From the NCBI GenBank assembly GCA_030407085.1, contig CM059587.1, positions 47,116,501-47,180,500 on the forward strand: a DNA stretch of 64,000 nucleotides, given 5' to 3'. Source of the stretch: Trichopria drosophilae. Its lineage: Eukaryota > Arthropoda > Insecta > Hymenoptera > Diapriidae. This document shows, one piece after another, positions 22,969 to 33,770 of the stretch. The position numbers and the translations under genes were made by a program. Each line of letters begins with the position of its first letter. Position 1 is the stretch's first letter. The notes below the pieces were generated by a model that saw nothing but the letters and a program-made list of their open reading frames with translations, did not search any database and was not told the origin of the DNA.

Positions 22969-24917
22969 AGGTTTGTTTGAACATTTATAAAAGCGCATGT
23001 TCTTATGGACATCTAATGAAAGATGATGCTCGTCAGAACACTTGTCAAAGGCGCTGACTGGTACTTGATATTCAATAAACTCGAAGATCGATATTTCGGC
23101 TTAAATCGCCAAATTGCAACGTTGAATAAAAAACTTCGGCAAAAGTATCGTAGAGTGATTTTGACGTAATTGGGCGCCTATTATATCGTCATCCAATTTC
23201 GTACTATCATCACTTTTAATCATCAAAATTTACAATTATCGACTTAGTACTTTGTCGTTAAATTTCTCCGTATATGTGCACGTATTTATGTTCGATTCTC
23301 AATCAATCGAATTTAGAATTCTAAATATTTATCCCCGTTCTAAAATTTTATTCGAATCCTTATTCGTCACTAATGTAAATTATTATTCAATCTGTAACTT
23401 GAATAAATTAATCATCGTCAAATATTAGTGAATACAAACAGAGCTTGCAGAACTAATTACATTTCAATTACCCTATTTGGTTACATGACAGTTAGAACTC
23501 TACTAATAATCCTACATTCTGAAGGTAAAATTTTTGTAATAGATATTTGCGTTGGGAGGGTTCCAAATTAAATCAACCATTTACAATATAAATCTAAAAA
23601 ATTTCATCCTTACCGACGAACGGCAAGTCGATAATTTCACGTTCATGTACGAATGTATAGTTTGCGAAAATCTGGAACATGTTTATGCAGAATCACGTTT
23701 GTCGTGATGCCCATATTATCAAAATGGATAAAACTTAATTTTTATCTTAGACATAAACAGATCAACGTCATACTTGTTTCATGGCAATGTACAAATTAAT
23801 GGTATCGATCGAAAGAGTAATTTTCTTTTATTTATTTTGATTTTCCCAATTAGGTAAAATTTATTTCAATCTATTTTCTAAAGGGATTCGCAAAAATAGC
23901 GGTAACTATTTAACTTTAGAACCCTCCGTTTCGAGAGGGAAAACTGTGAAACAAAGGCTTCACGCAAAACTATTACGCAAACCTAGCAATTTCTTTCCGA
24001 GCGCATTAAAGGCGAATCAGATGGCTATAATATTTATACGCGCATACACGACGAAGCGCGTCAACTGTTTCTTACAGGGAACTTCCGACTCCGAAATCCG
24101 AATTCCGCAAGCAATCAATTTTACTACACTTAAACGTATTAGATATAGAATTAATTAATTATTAAGAAGTCGTCGACGTCTCTGATTCAGAAAACGAATA
24201 ACAAACACGACCATAAATTATCGAACTGTCAATAAATCATCGTAATTATTATTTTCAACTGTCAAATCGAGCGTCCTGGGGAATGACAAAACACGATCGC
24301 GCTTTCTATCCGACAAAATCATCTCCAATCCAACTCGCCGCGACTAAATATGATTTATTTTCACTAAAAGGTTAGAGCCGTTCGAATTTAAATATTCTTT
24401 ATTTTTATCGGTACGGTATTTTGTTTTGAATACAAATCTATTATCATATACTCAAACTTGTCGAATTTGAATTCGGAGTCGGAGTGGCGTGGGAGACAAC
24501 AGAACGCGATCACGCATCACGAATTGAAATGGAGTCACAAAGCGAGCGCGGTATAAAACATTAAAAAATTCGAAATTATTTCATCGCACTATCGCAAAAA
24601 CGCGTAGCTCACCATGCAGAAGTCCCTTTACACTCGCCGATGCAGACATCTTGACCGATAATTCGAACTTCCTTTGATGAACTACACGGGCCAATCCTGA
24701 CACTCGATGACGATCCTCTATGTCCTAGTCGTCCATCCTTTCGTTGTATCCTCCTGGCGGTCGCTCTCCTCCACAGATGTCCAAAGAATTCCCGATGACA
24801 TCCCGAAATGTCCCAGCACGTAGACACGCATGTGAAAGACAGTCCCATGTACATGCGCGACACAAAGTTCCATCGCGAACACTCGCACAAAGCCACTTCC
24901 ACCATACCCGGGATGAC

Positions 24918-24935
24918 TCCCGGGTTTCGGCGCCA
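24918..24935 (-). promoter_or_regulatory. tRNA primer binding site of the LARD-like element
   Basis: TGGCGCCGAAACCCGGGA on the minus strand starts 3 nt after the 5' LTR. TGG plus 15 nt fits the 3' end of a tRNA; the tRNA identity was not established. Confidence 0.8.
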
Positions 24936-24938
24936 TTT

Positions 24939-25372
24939 TGTTAACTAATGGTGGAAGGGCTTTGAAATAAAACGCGCAATATGATCGGTCAGAAACTAAA
25001 AATCAACTTTATTCCGATCCCGCGGTGACGATCCGATCGCGACGCGGACTTCCTCACTCCACGACGTCCCTAAACGTACTGAAAAAACCTGATCGTCAAT
25101 TTTTTACATCTTAGTTCGACTTTTCAATTTCTCGATCGTTTAAATAGACTACAAGGTCATATTATATATCGATTATACTATTCGAAATACAAATAACTTT
25201 ATCGAGATCGTCACCATTTCGAAGGGCCTTTTACATAATTTACCTAACAGGCCTGCTTCATTTTGAGAGGTACCCCCATTCGGGTGTGCAATGGCGTAGG
25301 GAAAACCACCTCCGTGGGATAAAACCTACGCCGGGTACCGCAGTTGATAAAACATCGATTCCGTCCGTAACA
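24939..25372 (-). repeat. 5' LTR of the LARD-like element
   Basis: 434 bp, the same length as the 3' LTR, with a handful of substitutions between them. Confidence 0.9.
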
Positions 25373-25377
25373 CATTG
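25373..25377. repeat. 5-bp target-site duplication CATTG, right copy
   Basis: Matches 19328-19332. Together with the rejoined helicase frame it fixes the insertion site. Confidence 0.85.
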
Positions 25378-26372
25378 CTTCCTCATTACATGGAGTTTTG
25401 CCAGTTAATTTTGTACAATCTAATTCTTCAATGCGCAAGCCATTGAGGGATCTGACACGGCTTACTGCCACATAAGCCTGTCCATTGGCAAATAGCGCAG
25501 GTCCTAGGTATACAACAGCATGATCAACTTTGCATCCTTGCAATTTTATGTACTGTGCAAGCCCAACACAATATCAAGGGAAGTGAGTCCGCTCCATTGT
25601 GCCAAAATTTCTTAATGCCGGAAATAGAATTAACTTCGGCTGAATCAAATGTATTCCATCACGATTAAAGCCTATGGGAACAGATAGAATGTCTTCGTTG
25701 TACATTTGATCTCGACGGAATAATGGCCAAACGATTTCTGTTACTGTGCCCATGGCGCCATTCACAAGTCCTTGTCCAATATTTAAATTTGAGCGCAACA
25801 TCACTCTTGCTCGAACAAAAATTTCCAACTCTTTTGGCAATCCTCCAGTCTTATTTATATCGCCTGATACAATGTTTGCCATATTCACATTGTCGGCATT
25901 TCTTGTTGCATTTACAAGGACATCTTGAGCAACGATTCGGTAAATACGTTCTCCATTGGCTCGATAATGCTCTAGAACAGTGTCGTTCGGCATCACTAGC
26001 AAGGCGCGAGAAATTTTGTTGGGGCGTCTCGACCCCTCTTACACTAGCGTGTCGTTTTGCATCCCTAGGAAGGCGAAAGAAATTTTGTTCGACCGTCTCG
26101 TTCGCTCTCAGGTTAGCCTCACGAATTTGCTGACTATGGCGGCAAGAGGAGTATTGCTTGGGTTCTTCGTTTGCCCTTTCTTTTTTTTCGTGCCTTATCT
26201 TTTGCACGTCTAATATCACGTTGTTCATCAGTCGCATCTTCATTTGCCTTTCGCCGTTTGGCCAATTTAATAGTTTTACTTGCCTCCGATTCCTGTAGCT
26301 GCTTCTCCAAACTTTTTTTCTTCTCCTTCTCTAGCCGTAGCTTGCGCTGTGTTGATGTCTCTTGTGCCATCT
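25378..26372 (-). pseudogene. Internally deleted Helitron Rep/helicase gene
   Basis: The N-terminal part starts at the ATG at 26372 (MAQETSTQRKLRLEKEKKKS), with lysine/arginine-rich repeats including DAKRHASV and DAERHCSR at 26000-26130. These are typical of the start of insect Helitron proteins. It then jumps straight to the C-terminal Pif1-like helicase at 25574-26002 (GLPKELEIFVRARVMLRSN, GLVNGAMGTVTEI) and 25378-25543 (AYVAVSRVRSLNGLRIEELD, KLTGKTPCNEEAM). The Rep nuclease and the first helicase motifs are missing, and frames change at about 26000 and 25570. The full protein would drive rolling-circle transposition. The last codons lie at 19283-19332, beyond the LTR insertion. Confidence 0.85.
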
Positions 26373-26853
26373 TAACTGCTCTACTTGCCGTCGTGAATGA
26401 GTATATATAGGCAAGGGAATTAATGACGTCAGTGGAAGACTTTTCCCGATTGCGAAAGGAAAACAAAGGACAAGCGCGACGATGGAAGGGGGGAAAATGC
26501 TGAAATTGATCTTAAAACTGATTAAAACTGGTAATAAACGGTAAAGGAATGCATTGTCATCCAATTTTGGGCTATCCTCAAAGTTTCAATTATCTAGCTC
26601 ATCGGGAAGTTAGTTTAAAATCGATTACAAGATTTGCACCGGACAAAGAGACAGACAAACAAGAATACGAGTTGATAAAAACGTGGTAAAAATACATTAG
26701 TATCTATATGTAGTGCAAATGAATATAAATACAAAGTTGGATTTACAAGGAAACATGAAGTTTATCATTAAACTGATATAATTCTCTTAAGCTTAAGGCT
26801 CTTTCAGACCTCCGTTGGACAAATATATATGAAACTGCAGAGATGTACATTTC
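26373..26853. other. Helitron upstream region / target of Gypsy-1
   Basis: AT-rich sequence upstream of the Helitron start. No gene seen. It ends at the AAGT target duplication of Gypsy-1. Confidence 0.35.
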
Positions 26854-26857
26854 AAGT
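26854..26857. repeat. 4-bp target-site duplication AAGT, left copy
   Basis: AAGT directly precedes the LTR end at 26858 and recurs at 39233-39236 after the other LTR. Confidence 0.65.
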
Positions 26858-28286
26858 TATAACCCTTTTCCCGAATTGGAATTGGCAGAACTCAACAACC
26901 AAAAACTTATTACTGAACACGGACGCAAGGGGGTTAAATAATCTGCAACCTTATATAACGGAAGATTATATTTGTACCACAAAAATAAATACAGTAAAGT
27001 TTTAGGGCGCGACAAAAAAATGAACGCGCTAATACGCAAAAGCCGCGGGGTTCACGAATCACTCGACGGTAGAGTCTCTTAAAAAAAAAGACCGGAGACA
27101 CGAGAATCGTATAAACCGCGTGGGGGGGGGGGGGGAGCACAATAGATATGCAGCAAAGTGACTTACGGCGTCGTCGCTAGCGTGCCCGGCGGCGGCGGAG
27201 TACCTGGCCGTCCTCGAAGTCCTCCTTCCGGGACGTCGGACCGACTTGACAGGATGGTGGGTGTTCGTCGCCAAAACGCTCCTCGTGTAGGGTGTCACTA
27301 CACACAACAGAATATCCTCACGTCGATGGGTCTTCTTCTAGTCCGCAAAACAATATTATTGACACTAGCCACACGCGAGACCGGGAATCGACCGCAAAAA
27401 TAGAAAACTTACGCTACACAGATCGCAACACAGCTCGAAAAGAACGAAAGGTTTCTGGGGTCCATCTCGTAGCACGTCCGAAAACGAAGTGCCGTAGTGG
27501 GGCCGCTATCGTGCTTGGTAGACGCGCGCGGGAACCGTACGCGCATCTCCAGTGACCAGGAGCGGAGAATCACCGGGGGTGATACGGGGGGGATTAGAAA
27601 GCGGGGTCCGATCGGGTTTTCCCCACCTAATCACGGTGTTAGGAAAGTATCCTCCGTCTTCGTCTCTTCGGCTTCCATGCTGCGATAGAGTGAGGGAGAG
27701 AGAGAGACAGGCGTTATGTGACGCAACGTCGACTTAAACAGCCACGCTGCCAGAATGCAGCTTTGAGGTGGCAAGAGCTGGACGGCTACTGCCGAGTTAG
27801 TGGAGGCGAGTAAGGTCGCCATCCACGGGGGAAAAGAGAGGGAATGTGAGGCGGTTTTTTTTTAGCGTGCTGGGCCTGAATGATGCAGGCGCGCAGCGAC
27901 GGAAAGGGGGGAACGATACAGGCGCGTCAGAGAGGGGCGGTGTCCCTTCTCGACGGCCACGATGACTCCTACCATCGGGTGGTACCTCCTGCGCTGCCGA
28001 GAGGGACAGCCAGGGGAAAGAGGGGCTCGGGCGTTTCGAGTGCTCGGAAGGTGGTGACGCTCCCGGCGAAACGCCCAAACGAGCAATGACGGTAATGCCG
28101 TTCAGGCGCTTTACCGGCGACTGACGGACGGGTATCCGAACTCATGAAAATTGATAACAACAAACAACAAAAAAAAAGGATTGAGGAAGGCGATCCTGAA
28201 CTCCGGGACACTTTCGACACGCGAGGGAACGGCGGCATCCACCGCGACGGATCTGCCAAGGGGTCGATCGGTGACACCTTGTCACA
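26858..28286 (-). repeat. 3' LTR of Gypsy-1 (1429 bp)
   Basis: Carries 171 bp (27780-27950) absent from the other LTR. Open frames within it have no counterpart motif and are most likely chance. Confidence 0.88.
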
Positions 28287-28934
28287 AACCCCCGGGCCTG
28301 ACTCGAGTACATCCTTGTTACTCGCGTCACAATAAATACGGAGGCTCGGATACAATTTTCAGACGCAAACTTTCCTTTCCCTTTCCTTAATCGCTACTAC
28401 GCAGTGTCTATACTCGGGGAACTTCACGCGAAATCACTCACAGTCCTTATTCTCTAATGCACTTGACATTTTCTACAGGGTACGTTCCTGTATCCCTGGG
28501 AAGCCTACATTGCCCGTGGGCCTATACAAAGGGGTATCTAAATAAATGTCGCTAGCGCACGCAAATTTCACAGTTCAACGGGGTCCTTTCCCCGGGTAAG
28601 CACATATGCCGGCTGGCTGATACAATTTTACCTTATTGCTATACGGCATTTGACCGTGCGTATGGCTTCGGATCTTCCAGATCGGATCACGCTGTCTTCA
28701 ATCTTCGACGAGGGCGAGAGAAGTAGAAGGGATCCAGGTACCGAGGATTGGATAGGAACTGTTTTGGGGGTAATGGGTGATTCAGTGCCTGTCGGAGAAA
28801 CATGTGTTGGGGTATCATAAAAAACATTACACAAAAAAAATGGTAGGGGTTAGGGGCGGGGGTGCGTCGCCCGGGCGGCCAGGCAATTAAGTCCTGACGC
28901 CTAGGCGATGACGCAGGTTAACCGGATATCCGGG
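28287..28934 (-). other. Gypsy-1 3' untranslated region and polypurine area
   Basis: Lies between the ORF3 stop and the 3' LTR. A purine-rich gggcccgggggtt-like tract abuts the LTR and may serve as PPT. No gene seen. Confidence 0.5.
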
Positions 28935-30212
28935 TCATCTGGATTGGGGAGCTCCAGCCGGATTTGCGGGAGGTTTACCGCCCGGCTGGGTTCTGGTTGC
29001 GTTGGTACCGCGGGGGCATTCGGGGTTGGGGGAATTGGGGCTCTCCTGCACACATGCGGTCGAGGTCGCGCCCTCCTGCGGGGATGATGTGGTTGATCCG
29101 GCTCCTGAGGGTTCATAGGGGCGGCCGGGTGTACCGGCGTTCCCGAGGGCCCAGTCGCCCGGGGGTTGCTTCCAAGCGAACCGCCAGGAGGCCGCGAGGT
29201 CGCCGGGCCCGCCAGTGCGGTCTGGGTGGAGGACGCGGTCGGGCCTCTCTTGGCAGCCCTGCGGACCCTCTTGAGTTCGTGCGGTGGTGGGTGGAGGATT
29301 TGGCGGTTCCCGCGACCGCGGATTCACCGGTTTTAGCGGGAACGTGCGCGGGGGGTTTTGGGGTTCCGGTCTAGCGACTGGAATCTCCATAAGGGGCCTC
29401 AAGGGTATGAATTGTTGAGGCACCTCCGGGGGAATCACGACCGACATTAGGGGGCGCAGGCTGTCCTTCCCCCGTTTAGGGCACTTCTTCCTGCGGGGCT
29501 TCTTCTTTTTGTCCTCTTCTCGGGGGGTGGGAGGTGAGGCCTCGAGTCGGGGGACTTTTGCAGCCGACGGGTTTCGTGGGAAGGGAGGGCCAGGGTTCGG
29601 CCTTGCGGGAGTTGCGACGTGAGGGAGGCGCGGCCGGCTGGGGCTCGCCGATTCGGGTGATGCGGACCGCACGAACTCGAGGGGAGCCTGGGCCCTACAC
29701 CTCGAGGTAGGGGGGTAGGGGAAATATCGGGGCGGTGGCGGGGCTTGGGGTAGGGGATTCGGGGTGTCCTCGGGTCCCCTCGTCAGCATCTGTCTCTCAC
29801 GCTCCAATCCCCACCGCCACTCGCAGTACTCCTGGAAAGAGAGCTGGGGGCGGGAAGGGCTGGAGGTGGTCGGACCGGAAATACTAGTTCCGAGGGTCTC
29901 CCTGGACGGCCGTAGGGCCTCTTCCGCCGTGAGATGGGGCCGATGCAGCGGAGGTAGTCCTGGGGACGCGTCCCGGAAGCGCCGACCACCCAACTCCAAC
30001 GGCCGTAGGCCTGGGTGGTTAGGGGGTACTGGGTTCTCCAATGTAGGAGTGGCGTACTCCATTCTTCGAGGAGCCAGGGGTTCCTCTAATTGGGCTGCGT
30101 CCGCAATTCCACAATCCTCGGGTGCCTCGTCCATGGAGGCATCTTCACCCGACTCTGGGTAGGCATATGATACTTCTTGATCTGTAACAGAAAGGGATAC
30201 AGAACTTAACAT
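28935..30212 (-). CDS. Gypsy-1 ORF3, proline-rich basic protein of unknown function
   Basis: An uninterrupted 425-codon frame occupies the place where env sits in errantiviruses, but it is not Env-like. It has no signal peptide, transmembrane segment or cysteine pattern. The N-terminal 50 residues are acidic. The middle is rich in Pro and Ser. A block SFQEYCEWRWGLERERQML lies near residue 130, and a lysine/arginine cluster (KKKKPRRKKCPKRGK) near residue 235 could be a nuclear localisation signal. A good splice acceptor (ccctttctgttacag before 30181) falls 11 codons into the frame. The protein may therefore come from a spliced subgenomic RNA, as env does. The frame is intact while gag-pol is broken. 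The high GC content could also keep the frame open by chance. Confidence 0.6.
   Translation of the reverse strand: MLSSVSLSVTDQEVSYAYPESGEDASMDEAPEDCGIADAAQLEEPLAPRRMEYATPTLENPVPPNHPGLRPLELGGRRFRDASPGLPPLHRPHLTAEEALRPSRETLGTSISGPTTSSPSRPQLSFQEYCEWRWGLERERQMLTRGPEDTPNPLPQAPPPPRYFPYPPTSRCRAQAPLEFVRSASPESASPSRPRLPHVATPARPNPGPPFPRNPSAAKVPRLEASPPTPREEDKKKKPRRKKCPKRGKDSLRPLMSVVIPPEVPQQFIPLRPLMEIPVARPEPQNPPRTFPLKPVNPRSREPPNPPPTTARTQEGPQGCQERPDRVLHPDRTGGPGDLAASWRFAWKQPPGDWALGNAGTPGRPYEPSGAGSTTSSPQEGATSTACVQESPNSPNPECPRGTNATRTQPGGKPPANPAGAPQSR
30168..30196 (-). promoter_or_regulatory. Candidate splice acceptor for ORF3
   Basis: On the minus strand the pyrimidine-rich ccctttctgttacag ends at 30182, before ORF3 codons reading QEVSYAYP. 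Position and sequence suit a subgenomic spliced RNA. The donor was not identified. Confidence 0.45.
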
Positions 30213-30331
30213 GTGTCTGGGGTTGGCGTGAAGTCTGTATTGATTATTATTACTGCTCTTTCACTTCCACGTCTGGTGACTGGCCGACTTGAAAGCGGCC
30301 GTTTTGTTCCAGGTGTCAGTGCGATAATTTC

Positions 30332-31837
30332 TCAATTTCGGCGTGACGTCAGGCCCGTTCGCCGCTCAAACATTGGCCCCGGGGCGGCTTTTACTCGCGG
30401 TCCCGGAGGATTTCGTGGGCGTCTACGACGACTTGGTACTTCGGGTAGGTCCTCCTTGTGAGATTCCCTAGCCGTTTTGGGGCTCCAACTGTTCTCCGTC
30501 GGAGGTGGTGGGGGGTTGCTGCGTAGGTGTTTTGGGGGTCGACCACGGCGACGTGGGGCGACACCCTCTTGGGGTACTGGGGGTTCTGTGGGGGGTGTAG
30601 GGGCTGTTGAGCACGAGGGTTCACTGTCGCGTCGTACGGATTCGAGATCTACTGGGTCCGTTACGTCTTTGGAGCTTCCTGGAGGGGGCTCATCCTCCGG
30701 AGCGTGGTAGGCTTTTAAGTCTTTGATATGGGCTCTTGGGTGTCTACGGCTATCTGGGTCATCCAGTTCGTAGACTACTGGGGAGATAATTCGAAGAATT
30801 CGGTGGGGGCCGCTGAACTTTGGCGCGAGCTTCGCGGCGAATTTCTGGGTACTAGAGGAGAGAAAACGCACGCAGCGCATGACAAGGTCGCCGACTCGGT
30901 ATTCTACTTCGCACCGGTGGCGGTTGTAGTACTGAGCCTGGCGTGTCGCCGCCCGCTCCAGGTTGCGATGTACCCAGTCATGAATGAGGGGCAATCGCTT
31001 CATGCGGTCGCACCAAAATTCAGGATTGGTAGGAAGGGACAAGGGGGGAGGGGGAATATCTTTGCGCAGGTTTCTCATTGGGACCCGGTTACGACCATAG
31101 TTCAGGAACGCGGGGGTCATTTGTGTGGAGGATTGAACAGCCGTGTTCATGGCAAACGCTAATTCGGGAAGATGCACGTCCCAGTCACGATGGTCATGCG
31201 ATACGAACGCGCTCATCATCGTTTTAAGAGTTCGATTGACTCTTTTGACCGGGTTGGCCTGTGCATGGTACGGCGGGATAGGGGTGGGGGTGATACCTAA
31301 ATCCGCGAGGTGAGACGATATATGCTTGTTAGCGTATTGTTTGGCGTTGTCCGTTAGAAAATATTTCGGGCAACCCCATCGGTTTATTACTAGGCTATCA
31401 AAAGCAACCATAATCGCGGGACCAGTAGCCGCGCGAAGGGGTTTCACCTCGATATATTTCGTGAACATATCCTGAGATACGACTACAAATTGATTTTGCT
31501 TCTTGCTTGGGGGAAACGGCCCCATGATGTCGGAGCTAACCGTCATCCATGGACCTTCGGTCGTTCTCTCGGTCATTAGACCAGCGGGGGCTTGTTGGGA
31601 AACCTTAACTTTCTGACACGAAGGGCATCGGGATATGTAACGCGAAAAATCCTGAAATATTCCGGGCCAATAAAAATCCTGAATTGGGCGATGGTAGGAC
31701 TTGTCCACGCCAAGGCGACCGGATTGAGGACAATCATGGGCATCGCTCATGGCGCGGGAACACGACGGGGCGGGTATGACCAGCTTCCAGGCGTCCTGAT
31801 CGGTGACCGCTGACTCAATAACGGGGTGCGGGCGATG
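30332..31837 (-). pseudogene. Gypsy-1 integrase
   Basis: The frame directly continues the RT frame after the TAG at 31838-31840. The zinc-binding N-terminus has SGRLGVDKSYHR, DFYWPGIFQDF and CPSCQKVK. The catalytic core has SSDIMGPFPPS (first Asp) and FLTDNAKQYANK (second Asp). The third acidic residue, normally Glu in NPVERVNRTLK, is Lys here (NPVKRVNRTLK near 31230; GAA to AAA). The C-terminal domain contains YRVGDLVMR and KLAPKFSGPHRIL, followed by a long Pro/Arg tail that includes RRRGRPPKH, which resembles an AT-hook. The domain would insert the cDNA into the host genome. With the Glu lost and no in-frame start of its own, this copy should be inactive. Confidence 0.9.
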
Positions 31838-33364
31838 CTAGTAAATTCTACCATCTTCAATCCGCCAGTTGGGGTATTTAGAGGGGGATTCTCTAATATT
31901 CGACATCTTTTGGGTATACCAGGGGTCTGCATCATCTGCAATGGCGCCAAGGGCTTCTTCCACATTCTCATACATGCGGGATAATGCGTAGGGCACAACA
32001 TTGAGGGCACCTGCGCGATGCGTTATCTCCATGTCGTACGCCTGCGTGGCTAATGCCCATCGGGCTAGTCGACCGGAGGGGTCACGCAAGTTCCGGAGCC
32101 ACTTCAGGCTATGATGGTCGGTGATGACCTTGAAGTGCGTTCGCTCTATATACGGACGATACTTTTTCACCGCCCAGAGGACGCCGAGGCATTCCTTGTC
32201 GGTGACCGTGTACTTCCGTTCGGCTTTGGTGAGGATGCGACTAGCGAAGCTAATCGGGTGCTCCTCTCCATTGACCTCCTGGGTAATCACGGCACCAAGG
32301 GCGAAATCGCTCGCGTCCGTCTGGATCGTGAATTCAATTCCAAAATCGGGGCGTTTCAGTACGGGAGTGTGGGTGAGAGAGTCACGTAGCGCTTCAAACG
32401 CGTTCTGTTGCTCCTCTCCCCAGGTCCAGGGGGTGCCTTTGGTCAAAAGCTGCGACAGAGGAATGCGATCATGGGAGTAATTTGGGAGGAAACGGGAGTA
32501 CCACCCCACCATTCCCAAAAAGCGGCGGAGCTGCTTGACGTTGGTAGGTGGGGGGAATTCCAAAATGGGGGCGGTCTTCTCCGGGTCAGTATTCAAGCCG
32601 TCCTTGTTGAGCACGAAACCAAGATACTTTACCTCTTCCCGGAAGAATTCGCTTTTCTCTAGATTTAACTCCACACCAGCACGTTTGAGGGAGGTTAATA
32701 CGACTTCTAGGTAACGGAAGTGGTCCTCCTCATTGTCCGTAGCGATGATGATATCATCTAGATATGCGAAGACGTGGGGTTCCCACGCAGGATCAATGAG
32801 GCGATCCACTAACCGTTGGAAGGTGGCGGGGGCGTTGGTAAGGCCAAAGGGCATACGTTTAAATTGGAAGAGTCCACGGCCTGGAACTGCGAAGGCCGTG
32901 ATGGGTCGACTCTGGGGCGCAACGGGGACCTGAAAATAGGCCTGACTGAGATCTAGCGTGGTGATACACCGAGCGCGACTCAGCGCAGCCAGTATTCTGT
33001 CCATGGAGAGGAGGGGGTAGGCGTCCTTACGGGTGATTTTATTGACGTCCCGGAAGTCCACGCAAAAGCGGAACGTACCGCTGGACTTCTTCACTATCAC
33101 CGAGTTGCTCAACCACGGGCTTTCCGCTCGTTCGATGACACCCTCTCGGGCCATCTCATCGACGGCGTCCTGTGCGACCTTGAGCATATAAGGGGACAGG
33201 AGTCGGGATTTTTGACGAATTGGGGGGTGGTGTTGGACGTCTATGCGGTGCTCCGCCAGGTGGGTTACACATAGGAGGGAGTGCGTCCAGGGGGGTATAA
33301 ACGATTGAGAAGCCGTTTTAAACGGGGGTGAGCTTCTCGGGACGGGGCGATCAATCCTACGCAA
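31838..33364 (-). pseudogene. Gypsy-1 reverse transcriptase and RNase H
   Basis: A 508-codon frame with a complete-looking RT: HLAEHRIDV at the start, FRFCVDFRDVNKITRKDAYP, the first catalytic Asp in TLDLSQAYFQV, LPFGLTNAP-type RMPFGLTNAPATFQRL, and the active site FAYLDDIIIA. RNase H follows with FTIQTDASDFALGAVI, TVTDKECLGVLWAVKKYRPY and ITDHHSLKWL. The frame ends at a TAG (31838-31840) that lies in frame with the integrase, so a single nonsense mutation splits pol. At the 5' side it overlaps the protease frame by 100 nt in a different phase. RT copies the element RNA and RNase H removes it from the hybrid. Confidence 0.92.
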
Positions 33365-33762
33365 TCGTACGAGGCATGTGCGTTGGCCGAAACCTCTTTT
33401 TCTTCTAATGCTCTAGTTTTCCCGCTACCACTAGTCCACGTTCCGTTTTCCGTGTCTAGCTTTACTCTAAATAGACGCAGAAAGTCCATGCCAAGTACGC
33501 ATGCGTAATCGAGGGGCGCGACTCGGATCTCCAAGTTCTCAATTTGTTCGCCAAGGGTGATTCGGAGGGTTACTAGGCCCGCAAAGGAGATTGATGATCC
33601 GTCCGCGACTCGCACTTGCTCGCTTGTCTTTTTTAAGAAAGGGGCCACAAGTCTATTGTAGGTAACCCCCAGATACGACTTAGAAGCGCCTGTATCTACT
33701 AGGGCTCGTATCTGGGTCGCAAGCAACGCCAACGTTATGAATGGACGCGGATCAGCGTCCAA
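33265..33762 (-). pseudogene. Gypsy-1 aspartic protease
   Basis: A 165-residue frame with the retropepsin active site ALVDTGASKSYLG near residue 17 and a later CVLGMDFLRLF motif. The Asp of DTGA is present. The protein would cleave the Gag-Pol polyprotein. The frame runs on past the protease into the linker before RT and ends near 33265, while the RT frame opens at 33364 in another phase. Protease and RT are normally one frame in this family, so a one-base indel, probably in the C-rich run near 33295, is likely. Confidence 0.85.
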
Positions 33763-33770
33763 CAGGGACT

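Larger units (their letters stand above)
19333..25372 (-). mobile_element. Non-coding LTR retrotransposon (LARD-like), 6.04 kb
   Basis: Two 434-bp LTRs (19333-19766 and 24939-25372) with TG...CA ends differ at only a few positions (about 99% identical by eye). A primer binding site, TGGCGCCGAAACCCGGGA, lies 3 nt inside the right LTR. A polypurine tract, AGGGGGGAGAA, abuts the left LTR. Both show that the element reads on the minus strand. A perfect CATTG target duplication flanks it. The 5.17-kb interior has no frame longer than about 150 codons and no gag or pol motif. It must have moved using proteins of another element, which fits a large retrotransposon derivative. It split a Helitron helicase. 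Confidence 0.92.

Noticed and set aside
24609..24936. Minus-strand frames just after the LARD primer site, as a possible gag
   Set aside because: Right strand and position, but under 100 codons, overlapping in two frames and without capsid or zinc-knuckle motifs. Most likely chance.
27158..28390. Many open frames on both strands in the Gypsy-1 LTR, repeated at 38266-39223
   Set aside because: The frames exist in both LTRs because the LTRs are copies. They overlap on both strands, are short, and match no motif.
28964..30162. Plus-strand frames opposite ORF3 (136 and 132 codons)
   Set aside because: They are antisense shadows of a GC-rich frame and lack any motif.
30728..31162. Plus-strand 144-codon frame
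   Set aside because: Antisense of the integrase gene, which has clear family motifs.
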